The notes under the pieces are model-generated. The model saw only the letters and a program-made list of their open reading frames with translations, searched no databases and was not told the DNA's origin. From the NCBI RefSeq assembly GCF_001006325.2, contig NZ_LBIA02000001.1:2357501-2421500 (forward strand): 64,000 nt of DNA, given 5' to 3'. The number at the start of each line of letters is the position of its first letter. The stretch's first letter is position 1. Made by a program: the position numbers and the translations under genes. Below, piece by piece: positions 48,105 through 56,940 of the stretch. The stretch comes from Afipia massiliensis. Lineage in GTDB: Bacteria > Pseudomonadota > Alphaproteobacteria > Rhizobiales > Xanthobacteraceae.

Positions 48105-48923
48105 ATGCGTACTCTCAAGAACCTGATTGCCGCAGGAGCGGCGTCATTGATTTCATCGGCCGCGCTCGCCGCCGACCTGCCGCCGCCGCCCATGTATGTC
48201 CCGCCTCCGGTCGAGGACTTCGGCGGCTGGTATCTGCGCGGCGATATCGGATTCAGCAATCAGCAGGTCAAGCGTCTCGACAACGCGCTCTACTACACGC
48301 CTGGAACGACCGTGCAGAACACCGGCCTCGGCTTTGACAGTGCCGGCATCTTCGGCCTCGGCGCCGGCTATCGCTTCAACAACTGGTTCCGCGCGGACGT
48401 CACCGGTGAGTATCGCGGCAAGTCGAATTTCCACGGCACCGACATCGTATTCTCCAACGGCGTGCCCACAAGCACCAACACCTACACCGGCAGCAAGTCC
48501 GAGTGGCTGGTTCTCGCCAACGCCTACTTCGATCTCGGCACCTGGTGGTGCATCACGCCGTTCGTCGGCGCCGGCATCGGTGGTTCTGCCAACACCATCT
48601 CGAGCTTCACGGATACGGGCGTGCAGAACAACAGCGTTGCATTCGGTCCAACTGCGACGAAATGGAATTTCGCTTGGGCGGTCCATGCCGGTCTCGCCTA
48701 CAAGATCAATCCAAGCCTGACCATGGAACTGGCGTATCGCTACGTCGATATGGGTGACGGCATCACCGGCGACATGTACGCCTACGACGGCACAAATGCT
48801 CTCTACAACCCGATGCACTTCAAGAACATCACGTCGCATGACCTGAAGTTCGGTGTGCGCTGGGCGATCGATCCGGCTCCGGTTTACGCGCCGCCGATGC
48901 TGCCGCTCATGCGCAAGGGCTGA
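48105..48923 (+). CDS. Outer-membrane beta-barrel protein, copy 1
   Basis: 272 residues from ATG 48105, preceded by AAAGGA. A signal peptide (NLIAAGAASLISSAALA) precedes a proline-rich ADLPPPPMYVPPPVEDFGGW and an eight-stranded-type barrel with alternating residues. The end KFGVRWAIDPAPVYAPP is followed by a short tail, so the barrel does not end in the usual terminal aromatic. Similar proteins are abundant in this bacterial family, and their role is unknown. A second barrel gene follows. Confidence 0.85.
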   Translation: MRTLKNLIAAGAASLISSAALAADLPPPPMYVPPPVEDFGGWYLRGDIGFSNQQVKRLDNALYYTPGTTVQNTGLGFDSAGIFGLGAGYRFNNWFRADVTGEYRGKSNFHGTDIVFSNGVPTSTNTYTGSKSEWLVLANAYFDLGTWWCITPFVGAGIGGSANTISSFTDTGVQNNSVAFGPTATKWNFAWAVHAGLAYKINPSLTMELAYRYVDMGDGITGDMYAYDGTNALYNPMHFKNITSHDLKFGVRWAIDPAPVYAPPMLPLMRKG

Positions 48924-49083
48924 TCGGATTTCTTCTCTCTTCTCGTCTTGCCTTCTTACAAACTTCATCGGCGCGGATTTTTCCGCGCCGCTTTCTTTTG
49001 CGCTACACGCGCTGTGGGAACGATTGATTAAGGTTAACGCGGCATCATCGAACGTAGTTAAGCGTTTATGACGGAGTTTGGTG

Positions 49084-49890
49084 ATGCGTCGGACTGTGTT
49101 GGCGATGGCTCTGGTTGTGGCGGCGCACGGCGCACAGGCCGCGGACCTTCCCGATCTCCCGATCCTGCGCGGAGGCTTTAACGACGGCGTGATCCCGCGA
49201 TGGCAGGGCTTCTACGTAGGTGGGCAAGCCGGAACCGGTTCGTCGGATATGAACTTCGCCGGCACGACGCAGGACATCGTAGCCAAACTTCTGGTGAACA
49301 CCGCGATCGAAAACGTCGGCCGTGTTTCCGAGTGGCCGGTCATGGGCAAGAAATCGCAGCGGGGCAATGGCGCTGGCGGTTTCGTCGGCTACAACTCGCA
49401 GTGGGATGACGTCGTGCTTGGCATTGAAGCCAGTTACATGCATGGCAATTTCGGCGGTAGCGATTCAGGGACGATATCGCGATTCTTCGATGCGGGAGGT
49501 TCCACCAACTTCGTGGATTATACCGCGTCGTCAAGTTTCAAGATCAAGGACATGGGGTCGATCCGCGCGCGCGCCGGATATGCCTGGGGCGCCTTCTTGC
49601 CCTACGCGTTCGGCGGTGTTTCGCTCGGCCGGGCCGACGTCTTCAAAAGCGCGACCGTTTCGGGCACGCAGGTGCAAATTGCTCCTCCAAACACTGTCGT
49701 TCCTTTCTCGGTCAGTCAGACCGAAGGCCAGAGCAATCGCTTCATCTACGGTTATGCAGCGGGTCTCGGGGTCGATGTGATGCTGGCCGGCGGCCTGTTC
49801 ATGCGCGGTGAGTGGGAGTATCTCAAGTTCGTTGGCCCCATCGATACCAGCATCAACACGGTGCGCGGCGGTCTCGGCTACCGGTTCTGA
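49084..49890 (+). CDS. Outer-membrane beta-barrel protein, copy 2
   Basis: 268 residues from ATG 49084 with GGAG ahead; GTG 49081 and TTG 49078 are less likely. The signal peptide is VLAMALVVAAHGAQA, followed by ADLPDLPILRGGFNDG and an Omp25/31-like barrel ending GGLGYRF, a typical terminal aromatic motif. GGTTAA-type motifs (49028-49037) lie upstream, as with copy 1. Confidence 0.85.
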   Translation: MRRTVLAMALVVAAHGAQAADLPDLPILRGGFNDGVIPRWQGFYVGGQAGTGSSDMNFAGTTQDIVAKLLVNTAIENVGRVSEWPVMGKKSQRGNGAGGFVGYNSQWDDVVLGIEASYMHGNFGGSDSGTISRFFDAGGSTNFVDYTASSSFKIKDMGSIRARAGYAWGAFLPYAFGGVSLGRADVFKSATVSGTQVQIAPPNTVVPFSVSQTEGQSNRFIYGYAAGLGVDVMLAGGLFMRGEWEYLKFVGPIDTSINTVRGGLGYRF

Positions 49891-50011
49891 TTGATCCGTC
49901 ATCGGCAATCGTTTCTGGCGCAATTCCTGCGGCTGCTGTCGTTGACAGCGGCCACATCGCCTGTTGTGCTGCTCGCCTTATGAAAGTGGCGGCCATCGGG
50001 AAGGTGCGGTC

Positions 50012-50590
50012 ATGAAAATCTATGGCGACCTGAAATCCGGCAATTGCCTGAAGGTGAAATGGGTGTGCGACAGGCTTTCGCGCCGCTACACCTGGGTCGA
50101 GATCGATACCCTGAAGAATGAAAGCCGCACGGCGGAGTTTCTCAAGCTCAACGGAGCGGGGCAGGTGCCCGTGCTTGAGCTCGACGACGGGCGCACGCTC
50201 GCGCAGTCCAACGCCATCATCCGCTATCTGGCGCGCGGCACCGACCTGATCCCCGCCGAGGCATTTCTCAGCGCAAAGATGGACGAGTGGCTGTTCTGGG
50301 AGCAGTACAGCCACGAGCCTTATCTCGCGGTCTGCCGCTTCCAGATGTTCTACCTCGGCAAGTCGCAGGGCGAGCTCGATCCCGAGAAGGTCAAGCGCGG
50401 CTATTTCGCGCTGGCGCGGATGGAACATCAGCTTCACGACACGCGGTTTCTGGTCGGCGATGCGCTGTCGCTCGCGGACGTGGCGCTGCTGGCCTATACC
50501 CGCGTCGCCCATGAAGGCGGCTTTCACCTCGACGGTTACGCCTCGGTGCGGCGCTGGATCGCGGACTCGGAGAAGGTGCTGGGGCTTTGA
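50012..50590 (+). CDS. Glutathione S-transferase family protein
   Basis: 192 residues from ATG 50012 (AAGGTG ahead). The N-terminal domain MKIYGDLKSGNCLKVKWVCD, the GQVPVLELDDGRTLAQSNAI binding strand, and a helical C-terminal domain place it in the GST family. The substrate is not predictable. A P-type repeat follows its stop. Confidence 0.9.
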   Translation: MKIYGDLKSGNCLKVKWVCDRLSRRYTWVEIDTLKNESRTAEFLKLNGAGQVPVLELDDGRTLAQSNAIIRYLARGTDLIPAEAFLSAKMDEWLFWEQYSHEPYLAVCRFQMFYLGKSQGELDPEKVKRGYFALARMEHQLHDTRFLVGDALSLADVALLAYTRVAHEGGFHLDGYASVRRWIADSEKVLGL

Positions 50591-50630
50591 GGCTTCTAAG
50601 AGCGGCGCGTTGCCGCACATGCGGATAGTT

Positions 50631-51017
50631 TTATCCCTCCCCCTCGTGGGGAGGGTCGACCGGCGCAAGCCGGTCGGGGTGGGGGGCCGCCAGTTTCGAC
50701 AGAATGACATCCATGACGCCATCGAGATTGGCGTCAATGTCCGAATTCCAGAAACGGATAATGTGGTAGCCCTGCGATCTCAGAAAATTGTCGCGAATGC
50801 GATCTAGCTCTGCGTGTTGCGAGAGGTTGTGTTGACCCCCATCGGCCTCGATGATGATCTTTCGACTGAAGCAGACAAAATCGACGATATAGCGGCCGAC
50901 CGGCGCCTGGCGGCGAATATGCAAACCCATGGTTTTCAAGCTCCGCAGCTTGACCTAGAGTTTGACCTCCTGCGGCGTGAGACGCTTCCGAAGGCGGCGC
51001 GCATTCTCATTTGCCAC
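50631..51017 (-). pseudogene. DUF559 (Vsr-like PD-(D/E)XK) nuclease with an in-frame stop
   Basis: From GTG 51017 (GGAG ahead) the frame reads VANENARRLRKRLTPQEVKL, then TAG at 50955-50957, where family members have Trp (KLW), and then continues VKLRSLKTMGLHIRRQAPVG and GRYIVDFVC. The nuclease core after the stop (IIIEADGGQH and HIIRFWNSDI) is intact. The last residues (PPHEGEG) come from the adjoining P-type repeat. Either the gene is broken or a shorter product starts at an internal TTG. P-type repeats lie on both sides in inverted orientation. Confidence 0.75.
50635..50686. repeat. P-type palindromic repeat at the 3' end of the DUF559 gene
   Basis: CCTCCCCCTCGTGGGGAGG, then GACCGGCGCAAGCCGGTC and GGGGTGGGGGG. 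It supplies the last codons of the nuclease frame. Nearly identical to 28645. Confidence 0.85.
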
Positions 51018-51036
51018 GGAACGCTCCAGCAGTTCA

Positions 51037-51143
51037 CCCCACCCGGCTGCCCTGCGGCATAGCCGATGCAAAGCATCGGCGTTCTATCATAAGAACGGCG
51101 GCCAAAAGCCGCCTATGCACCCTCCCCATCAAGGGGAGGGATA
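51037..51143. repeat. P-type repeat with a fully paired cloverleaf
   Basis: Left flank CACCCCACCCGG; cloverleaf 51057-51118: closing stem GCATAG/CTATGC (51057-51062 with 51113-51118), arms CCGATGC/GCATCGG (51063-51069/51073-51079), CGTTCT/AGAACG (51080-51085/51092-51097) and GCGGC/GCCGC (51098-51102/51108-51112), no unpaired junction base; then a CTCCCCATCAAGGGGAG hairpin. The whole lies upstream of the DUF559 gene. Confidence 0.85.
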
Positions 51144-51284
51144 GACTCGCAGCAGGCATGTGCTCTGTCCATCCGGCCGTTCGGTACCCGGCCTTCGCCG
51201 GGACGACCTCAACCAGAGGTGCGCGCCGGCCCCGCATCCCAGCCTTGTGAACGGGGCCGGGCGAAGTTTCTTGACGAAGTCCAG

Positions 51285-51352
51285 AACCTCCCATATTCAC
51301 GGCGGCGGGAAACCTCCCCCCACCGGGAGGCAGCTATCTGGAAGGATAGACT
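51285..51352 (+). promoter_or_regulatory. serC-type leader RNA
   Basis: A 6-bp hairpin CCTCCC/GGGAGG (51313-51318 with 51325-51330) and a second hairpin CTATC/GATAG (51334-51338 with 51345-51349) directly precede the serC start; the second encloses GGAAGGA, the ribosome-binding site. This fits the serC RNA motif described upstream of serC in alphaproteobacteria, by recollection of its general layout. Control of translation through the sequestered binding site is inference. Confidence 0.6.
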
Positions 51353-52525
51353 ATGACTGTAGCGAAGCCCGCTTCGCGGCCTAACGTGCCGCATTTTTCG
51401 TCCGGCCCCTGCGCCAAGCGCCCCGGCTGGAACCCCCAAAATCTCAAGGACGCAGCCCTCGGCCGTTCGCATCGCGCGAAGGTCGGCAAGGCCAAGCTCA
51501 AGCTCGCGATCGATCTGACGCGCGAGGTGCTTGAAGTGCCTGCCGACTACAAGATCGGCATCGTGCCGGCGTCCGACACCGGCGCCGTCGAGATGGCGCT
51601 GTGGTCGCTGCTCGGGCCGCGCCCGGTCACCACCATTGCCTGGGAATCCTTCGGCGAAGGCTGGGTCAGCGACGTCGTCAAGGAATTGAAGCTCAAGGAT
51701 GTCGTCAAGCTCCACGCGGGCTATGGCGAGATTCCCGATCTGTCGAAGGCCGACAAGAACTCGGACATCGTGTTCACCTGGAACGGCACCACCTCCGGCG
51801 TGCGGGTTCCGAACGCCGACTGGATCCGTGACGACCGCGAAGGCCTGACCATCTGCGACGCCACCTCCGCCGCGTTCGCGCAGCCGCTCGACTGGCCGAA
51901 GCTCGATGTCGTCACCTTCTCCTGGCAGAAGGCGCTGGGCGGCGAAGCCGCGCACGGCATGCTGATCCTGTCGCCGCGCGCCGTTGCCCGGCTCGAGAGC
52001 TACACGCCGCCGTGGCCGCTGCCGAAGATCTTCCGCATGACCAAGGGCGGCAAGCTCAACGCCGGCATCTTCGAGGGCGAAACCATCAACACGCCGTCGA
52101 TGCTCTGCGTCGAGGACTATCTCGATGCGCTGAACTGGGCGAAATCCGTCGGTGGCCTCAAGGGGCTGATGGCGCGCGCCGACGCCAACACCAAGGTGCT
52201 CGCGGACTGGAAGGCGAAGACGCCGTGGGTGGATTTCCTCGCGGCCGACCCGGCGATCCGTTCCAATACCTCGGTGTGCATGAAGGTGGTCGATCCGGCG
52301 ATCACGTCGCTGTCCGCCGATGCACAGGCCGACTTCGCCAAGAAGCTGGTTGCCGCGGTGGAAAAGGAAGGCGCCGGTTACGACTTCGCGCACTACCGCG
52401 ATGCCCCCGCGGGCCTTCGCATCTGGTGCGGCGCGACGGTCGAGGCCAAGGACGTCGAGATCCTCACCGCATGGATCGACTGGGCGTTCGCCGAGACCAA
52501 GGCTTCGCTCGCCAAGGCGGCATGA
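51353..52525 (+). CDS. serC: Phosphoserine aminotransferase
   Basis: 390 residues. It converts 3-phosphohydroxypyruvate to phosphoserine. [17 protein letters not shown] is the family start, PLP binding includes [12 protein letters not shown], and the Schiff-base lysine is in [13 protein letters not shown]. serA follows after a small gene, so the two enzymes that follow 3-phosphoglycerate into serine are together. Confidence 0.96.
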   Translation: MTVAKPASRPNVPHFSSGPCAKRPGWNPQNLKDAALGRSHRAKVGKAKLKLAIDLTREVLEVPADYKIGIVPASDTGAVEMALWSLLGPRPVTTIAWESFGEGWVSDVVKELKLKDVVKLHAGYGEIPDLSKADKNSDIVFTWNGTTSGVRVPNADWIRDDREGLTICDATSAAFAQPLDWPKLDVVTFSWQKALGGEAAHGMLILSPRAVARLESYTPPWPLPKIFRMTKGGKLNAGIFEGETINTPSMLCVEDYLDALNWAKSVGGLKGLMARADANTKVLADWKAKTPWVDFLAADPAIRSNTSVCMKVVDPAITSLSADAQADFAKKLVAAVEKEGAGYDFAHYRDAPAGLRIWCGATVEAKDVEILTAWIDWAFAETKASLAKAA

Positions 52526-52588
52526 TTTTCCAAAGATGACGTCTCCTCTCCCATAATGGGGGAGGGGTTCTCCGCTTCGGAGGCCTTC

Positions 52589-52927
52589 ATGATCTCACGC
52601 ATCTGGCATGGCTGGACCACGCCCGCGAACGCGGACGTTTACGAACGTCTGCTGCGGACGGAAATCTTTCCGGGAATTCTCGCTCGCAAGGTCGCGGGCT
52701 TTCACGACATTCAGCTTCTGCGGCGTGACGCCGGCGCGGAGGTCGAGTTCGTCACCATCATGACGTTCGAGACACTCGACGCGGTGATCGCTTTCGCCGG
52801 GCCGAACTACGAAGAAGGCGTCGTGCCTGACAAGGCGCGTGCCGTGCTGTCGCGCTTCGACGCGACATCGCAACACTACGAAATCATCGAGACGCGGCAG
52901 AACCGCCAGCGCCCCCCAAATTTCTGA
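52589..52927 (+). CDS. Antibiotic-biosynthesis-monooxygenase-like (ABM/dimeric alpha-beta barrel) protein
   Basis: 112 residues from ATG 52589 (GGAGG ahead). ISRIWHGWTTPANADVYERL, FHDIQLLRRDAGAEVEFVTI and AGPNYEEGVV match a small family with a dimeric alpha-beta barrel fold. Between serC and serA with short gaps, so probably in the same transcript, but its role in serine synthesis is unclear. The upstream edge overlaps a weak P-type palindrome at 52540-52565. Confidence 0.7.
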   Translation: MISRIWHGWTTPANADVYERLLRTEIFPGILARKVAGFHDIQLLRRDAGAEVEFVTIMTFETLDAVIAFAGPNYEEGVVPDKARAVLSRFDATSQHYEIIETRQNRQRPPNF

Positions 52928-52938
52928 TTGGAGTTTCC

Positions 52939-54528
52939 ATGTCCAAGCCTAAAGTTCTCATTTCCGATGCGTTGTCTCCTGCCGCGGTGCAGATCTTCAA
53001 GGATCGCGGCATCGAGGTCGATTTCCAGCCCGATCTCGGCAAGGACAAGGACAAGCTCGCCGAAATCATCGGCAACTATGACGGCCTCGCGATCCGCTCC
53101 GCCACCAAGGCGACTGCGAAGATCCTCGAGAAGGCGACCCGCCTGAAGGTGATCGGCCGCGCCGGCATCGGCGTCGATAACGTCGAGATCCCGGCCGCCA
53201 CGGCCAAGGGCATCATCGTGATGAACACGCCGTTCGGCAATTCCATCACCACCGCCGAACACGCGATCACGCTGATGCTGGCGCTGGCGCGCGAAATCCC
53301 CGCCGCCGATGCGTCGACCCAGGCCGGCAAGTGGGAAAAGAACCGTTTCATGGGCGTCGAGATCACCGCCAAGACTCTCGGCGTGATCGGCGCAGGCAAC
53401 ATCGGCTCGATCGTCGCCGACCGCGCGCTTGGGCTGCGCATGAAGGTCATCGCGTTCGATCCGTTCCTGTCGCCGGAGCGCGCCAAGGACATCGGCATCG
53501 AGAAGGTCGACCTTGAGGATCTGTTCAAGCGCGCCGACTTCATCACGCTGCACACGCCGCTGACCGATAAGACCAGGAACATCATCGATGCGGCCTCGCT
53601 CGCCAAGATGAAGAAGGGTGTGCGCATCATCAACTGCGCGCGCGGCGGTCTGGTGGACGAGGCGGCGCTGGTCGATGCGCTGAATTCCGGCCAGGTCGCG
53701 GGCGCAGCCTTTGACGTGTTCGTGGAGGAGCCGGCCAAGACCAACGTGCTGTTCGGTCATCCCAACGTCATCTGCACGCCGCACCTTGGCGCATCCACCA
53801 CGGAAGCGCAGGAAAACGTCGCGTTGCAGGTCGCCGAGCAGATGTCGGATTACCTGCTGACCGGTGCAATCTCTAACGCCGTCAACTTCCCCTCGATCAC
53901 TGCGGAAGAAGCGCCGAAGCTGAAGCCGTTCATTGAACTCGCCGAAAAGCTCGGCTCGTTCGCGGGCCAGCTCACCGAGACCGGCATCGCCAAGGTCACG
54001 ATCACTTATGAAGGCGTGGTTGCGGACATGAAGATCAAGGCGCTGACCTCGGCGGCGCTGACCGGGCTGCTGCGGCCGATGCTGGGCGACGTCAACGTCG
54101 TTTCCGCGCCGGTGGTGGCGAAGGAGCGCGGCATGGTGGTGGACGAAGTGACCCGCGCCGCGCGCAGCGACTACGAAAGCCTGATCACGGTCACCGTCGC
54201 GACCGAACGGCAGGAGCGGTCGGTGTCCGGCACGGTCTATCACGACGGCAAGCCGCGCCTCGTGGACATCAAGGGCATCCGCGTCGATGCCGAGTTCGGC
54301 AAGTCGATGATCTACATCACCAACGAGGACAAGCCGGGCTTCATCGGCAAGTTCGCCTCGTTGCTTGGCGATGCCAAGATCAACATCGCGACCTTCCATC
54401 TCGGCCGCAACGAGCAGGGCGGCGACGCCATCGCGCTGGTCGAGGTCGACGGTGCGGTGCCGGCCGAGGTTCTCGCCAAGGTCTCGGCGTTGCCGCAGGT
54501 CAAGCAGGCCAAGGTGCTGACGTTTTAG
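52939..54528 (+). CDS. serA: D-3-phosphoglycerate dehydrogenase
   Basis: 529 residues, the long type. NAD-binding GVIGAGNIGSIVADRA, catalytic Arg in NCARGGLVDEAAL, Glu in DVFVEEP and His in CTPHLGASTTEAQ are present. Residues about 315-450 form the ASB domain and 455-529 an ACT domain, which can bind serine for feedback control. It catalyses the first step from 3-phosphoglycerate into serine. Confidence 0.97.
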   Translation: MSKPKVLISDALSPAAVQIFKDRGIEVDFQPDLGKDKDKLAEIIGNYDGLAIRSATKATAKILEKATRLKVIGRAGIGVDNVEIPAATAKGIIVMNTPFGNSITTAEHAITLMLALAREIPAADASTQAGKWEKNRFMGVEITAKTLGVIGAGNIGSIVADRALGLRMKVIAFDPFLSPERAKDIGIEKVDLEDLFKRADFITLHTPLTDKTRNIIDAASLAKMKKGVRIINCARGGLVDEAALVDALNSGQVAGAAFDVFVEEPAKTNVLFGHPNVICTPHLGASTTEAQENVALQVAEQMSDYLLTGAISNAVNFPSITAEEAPKLKPFIELAEKLGSFAGQLTETGIAKVTITYEGVVADMKIKALTSAALTGLLRPMLGDVNVVSAPVVAKERGMVVDEVTRAARSDYESLITVTVATERQERSVSGTVYHDGKPRLVDIKGIRVDAEFGKSMIYITNEDKPGFIGKFASLLGDAKINIATFHLGRNEQGGDAIALVEVDGAVPAEVLAKVSALPQVKQAKVLTF

Positions 54529-54567
54529 AGTTCGGGTTCCCTGAACTGAAATACGCTCACTCCGCTC

Positions 54568-54630
54568 ATTCCCGCGGAAGCGGGAATCCAGCCCAATGAA
54601 AATCATGGGTCCCCGCTTTCGCGGGGACGA
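54568..54630. repeat. Hybrid of a short palindrome and an R-type half arm
   Basis: CATTCCCGCGGAAGCGGGAATCC (short palindrome) is followed after 13 bp by ATGGGTCCCCGCTTTCGCGG, a right-arm half of the R family. A partial copy that lacks the left arm. Confidence 0.7.
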
Positions 54631-54642
54631 GCGAGATGAATG

Positions 54643-54672
54643 ACGGGCCGGAGTTTCTCCGGCCCGTTTTGC
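54643..54672 (+). terminator. Terminator of serA
   Basis: ACGGGCCGGAG/CTCCGGCCCGT (11 bp, loop TTT) followed by TTT and further T-rich sequence. Confidence 0.88.
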
Positions 54673-54788
54673 TTTCGGCGAACGAGAATCCGCAAACGTG
54701 ACAGGGGTAACAAACCCGAAAGGAAGTTTCGATAGCTGATGGGAACGAATCCGCGCAGAAGCGCGCGATCCCGCCCCGGAGTGTCATC

Positions 54789-56477
54789 GTGAAATTCCTG
54801 AATAACCTGCCCATCACCGCCAAGCTCGGTATCTTGGTCGGTGCGACCCTGCTCGGCCTCAGCGCAGCCGGCCTGTACTCTGCCTACATGATGCAGCGTG
54901 AAATGGTCAGCGCACGCGAGGCTCAGACCCACGCACTGGTGGAAACGGCACTCAACACCGCGATCGGACTGCAGAAGCAGGTCGATGCCGGGAAGATGAC
55001 CAAGGACGCCGCGATCGCTGAATTTGGCCGCGTTGCCCAGACCATGACCTACGACAAGGGCGATGGTTACATGTTCGCCTACACGATGGACGGCGTCACC
55101 GTGGCGACGCCGAACGCCAAGCAGATCGGCACCAACCGCCTCGACATCGAAACCAACGGCCGCAAGCTGGCGCGCGAGCTGCGCGACGGCGTTGCCGCCA
55201 AGGGCGATGTGACCCTGCGTTATGAATACTTCAAGCCCGGCGAGGAAAAGCCGATCCGCAAGATGTCCTATGCCGTGGCGATTCCCGGCTGGAACATGTT
55301 CGTCGGCACCGGCGCCTATCTCGACGATCTCGACGCCAAGCTGAAGCCCATCATTGTTGCGCTCGCGCTCGCCACTCTCCTGATCGGCGCATTCTCCGGC
55401 GCGGTTGCCTGGATGATCGGCCGCAGCATCACCAAGCCGCTCGGCCAGCTCGGCGCCCGCATGCAGACGCTGGCGGACGGTCAGCTTGAGGAAAACATCC
55501 CCGGCAGCGACCGCCGCGATGAAATCGGTGCGATGGCCGCGACCGTGCAGGTCTTCAAGGACAACGCAATCCGCATCCGCGAAATCGAGAAAGTAGACGC
55601 CGAAGCTCAGGAACGCGCTGCCGCGGAGCGCAAGGCGATGATGAACAGCATTGCCAGCAGCTTCGAGAGCAGCGTCAACGGCATCGTGCGTTCGGTGTCG
55701 GCCTCGGCGGCCGGCATGCAGAGCACCGCGGAATCCATGACGGCGTCGGCGAGCGACGCCAGCGCCCGCGCGGCCAACGTGGGATCGGCCTCGGAGCGGG
55801 CTTCCAACAACGTCGGAACGGTCGCGGCTGCGGCGGAAGAACTGTCGAGCTCGGTCGCCGAGATCGCACGCCAGGTCAACCAGTCCAACGAAATCGCCAG
55901 TAAGGCGGTGGGCGATGCCGAGCGTACCAACGCGACGGTTCAGGTGCTCTCCAGCGGCGCCGAGAAAATCGGCGAGGTGGTTCAGCTCATCCACTCCATC
56001 GCGGCGCAAACCAACCTGCTCGCGCTGAACGCGACCATCGAGGCGGCGCGCGCAGGCGAGGCCGGTCGCGGCTTCGCGGTGGTGGCATCCGAGGTCAAGG
56101 CGCTGGCCAACCAGACCGCCAAGGCCACCGAGGAAATCTCCGCGCAGGTTGCCGCCATGCAGGCGACCACCAGCGATGCGGTCGTGTCGATCGGCGGCAT
56201 CACCGAGACCATCGCGCGGATGAGCGAGATTACGATGAACATCTCCAGCGCGGTCGAGGAGCAGGGAGCTGCGACCCGCGAGATCGCACGCAACATCCAG
56301 TCGGTGGCGGCGGGATCGAGCGAGATCAGCGATCACATCGGCGGCGTCAGCGCGGCGGCGGCTGCGACCGGCACCGCGGCGTCGGACGTTCTCACCAGCG
56401 CCCGCGATCTCGACCAGCAGTCGGGCATGCTGCGCACGGCAGTGGACGAATTCCTCGGCAAGGTGCGGGCGGCTTAG
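54789..56477 (+). CDS. Methyl-accepting chemotaxis protein with single Cache domain
   Basis: 562 residues. Helix 1 is about 9-33, followed by a periplasmic single-Cache domain (to about 180; [19 protein letters not shown] inside), a second helix (about 188-212), HAMP (about 213-265) and the signalling coiled coil with the tip [20 protein letters not shown]. It is a membrane receptor that feeds CheA; ligand unknown. No che genes nearby. Starts with GTG and has GGAG before it. Confidence 0.95.
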   Translation: MKFLNNLPITAKLGILVGATLLGLSAAGLYSAYMMQREMVSAREAQTHALVETALNTAIGLQKQVDAGKMTKDAAIAEFGRVAQTMTYDKGDGYMFAYTMDGVTVATPNAKQIGTNRLDIETNGRKLARELRDGVAAKGDVTLRYEYFKPGEEKPIRKMSYAVAIPGWNMFVGTGAYLDDLDAKLKPIIVALALATLLIGAFSGAVAWMIGRSITKPLGQLGARMQTLADGQLEENIPGSDRRDEIGAMAATVQVFKDNAIRIREIEKVDAEAQERAAAERKAMMNSIASSFESSVNGIVRSVSASAAGMQSTAESMTASASDASARAANVGSASERASNNVGTVAAAAEELSSSVAEIARQVNQSNEIASKAVGDAERTNATVQVLSSGAEKIGEVVQLIHSIAAQTNLLALNATIEAARAGEAGRGFAVVASEVKALANQTAKATEEISAQVAAMQATTSDAVVSIGGITETIARMSEITMNISSAVEEQGAATREIARNIQSVAAGSSEISDHIGGVSAAAAATGTAASDVLTSARDLDQQSGMLRTAVDEFLGKVRAA

Positions 56478-56510
56478 CGTTCGGTAGCGAAATATAGCTA
56501 CGTACAGGGT

Positions 56511-56902
56511 GTCGTCCCCGCGAAAGCGGGGACCCACGCTTCCTAAGAAATTCCGGAGATGGCGAGATCAGACAAGTCCCGCCATTCCGGGTTCATCTTT
56601 TCGATGAGTTCGATTTTCCAGGCCCTATTCCATTTTTTAAGTTGTTTCTCCCGGCGGATCGCATCTGAAGGCGTGTCGTAGCCTTCAACGTAGACAAGAC
56701 GATTAACGGCATAGCGTTGCGCGAACTCCGATCCGCGCCCGCCCTTATGCTGAGATAGCCGAAGAGCAAGATTATTTGTGATGCCGATATAGAGCGTGCC
56801 GTTGAGCTGGCTCGCGAGAATGTAGACGTAGTACGTCACACTCATTTGCGGTCACCACGAGTTCACTTCCAGGCAATGGGTCCCCGCTTTCGCGGGGACG
56901 AC
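56511..56902. repeat. R-type repeat arms enclosing a GIY-YIG gene, copy R6
   Basis: Left arm 56511-56537 and right arm 56876-56902 are inverted 27-bp R-type arms. The inner flank TTCCTAAG after the left arm equals that in R1. Instead of about 70 bp, the interior holds 338 bp containing a complete small nuclease gene. Confidence 0.9.
56543..56845 (-). CDS. GIY-YIG nuclease domain protein
   Basis: 100 residues. YYVYILASQLNGTLYIGITN is the GIY-YIG motif, and the arginine/glutamate residues follow in IRREKQLKKWNRAWKIELIE. It is intact. Stop is 6 bp from the left R arm and start about 30 bp from the right arm. Single-domain members (UPF0213-like) are of unclear role. Its setting inside the repeat is unusual. 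Confidence 0.92.
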   Translation of the reverse strand: MSVTYYVYILASQLNGTLYIGITNNLALRLSQHKGGRGSEFAQRYAVNRLVYVEGYDTPSDAIRREKQLKKWNRAWKIELIEKMNPEWRDLSDLAISGIS

Positions 56903-56940
56903 ATCTTTTTCATAACCAGCGCTATCGTAATCGATAGCAA

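Noticed and set aside
51057-51118. tRNA gene
   Set aside because: The cloverleaf lacks the T-loop, D-loop and anticodon features and has only 62 nt; arm lengths do not match a tRNA.
51209-52393. A 394-codon minus-strand frame antisense to serC
   Set aside because: Shadow frame; serC is certain from its PLP-lysine motif.
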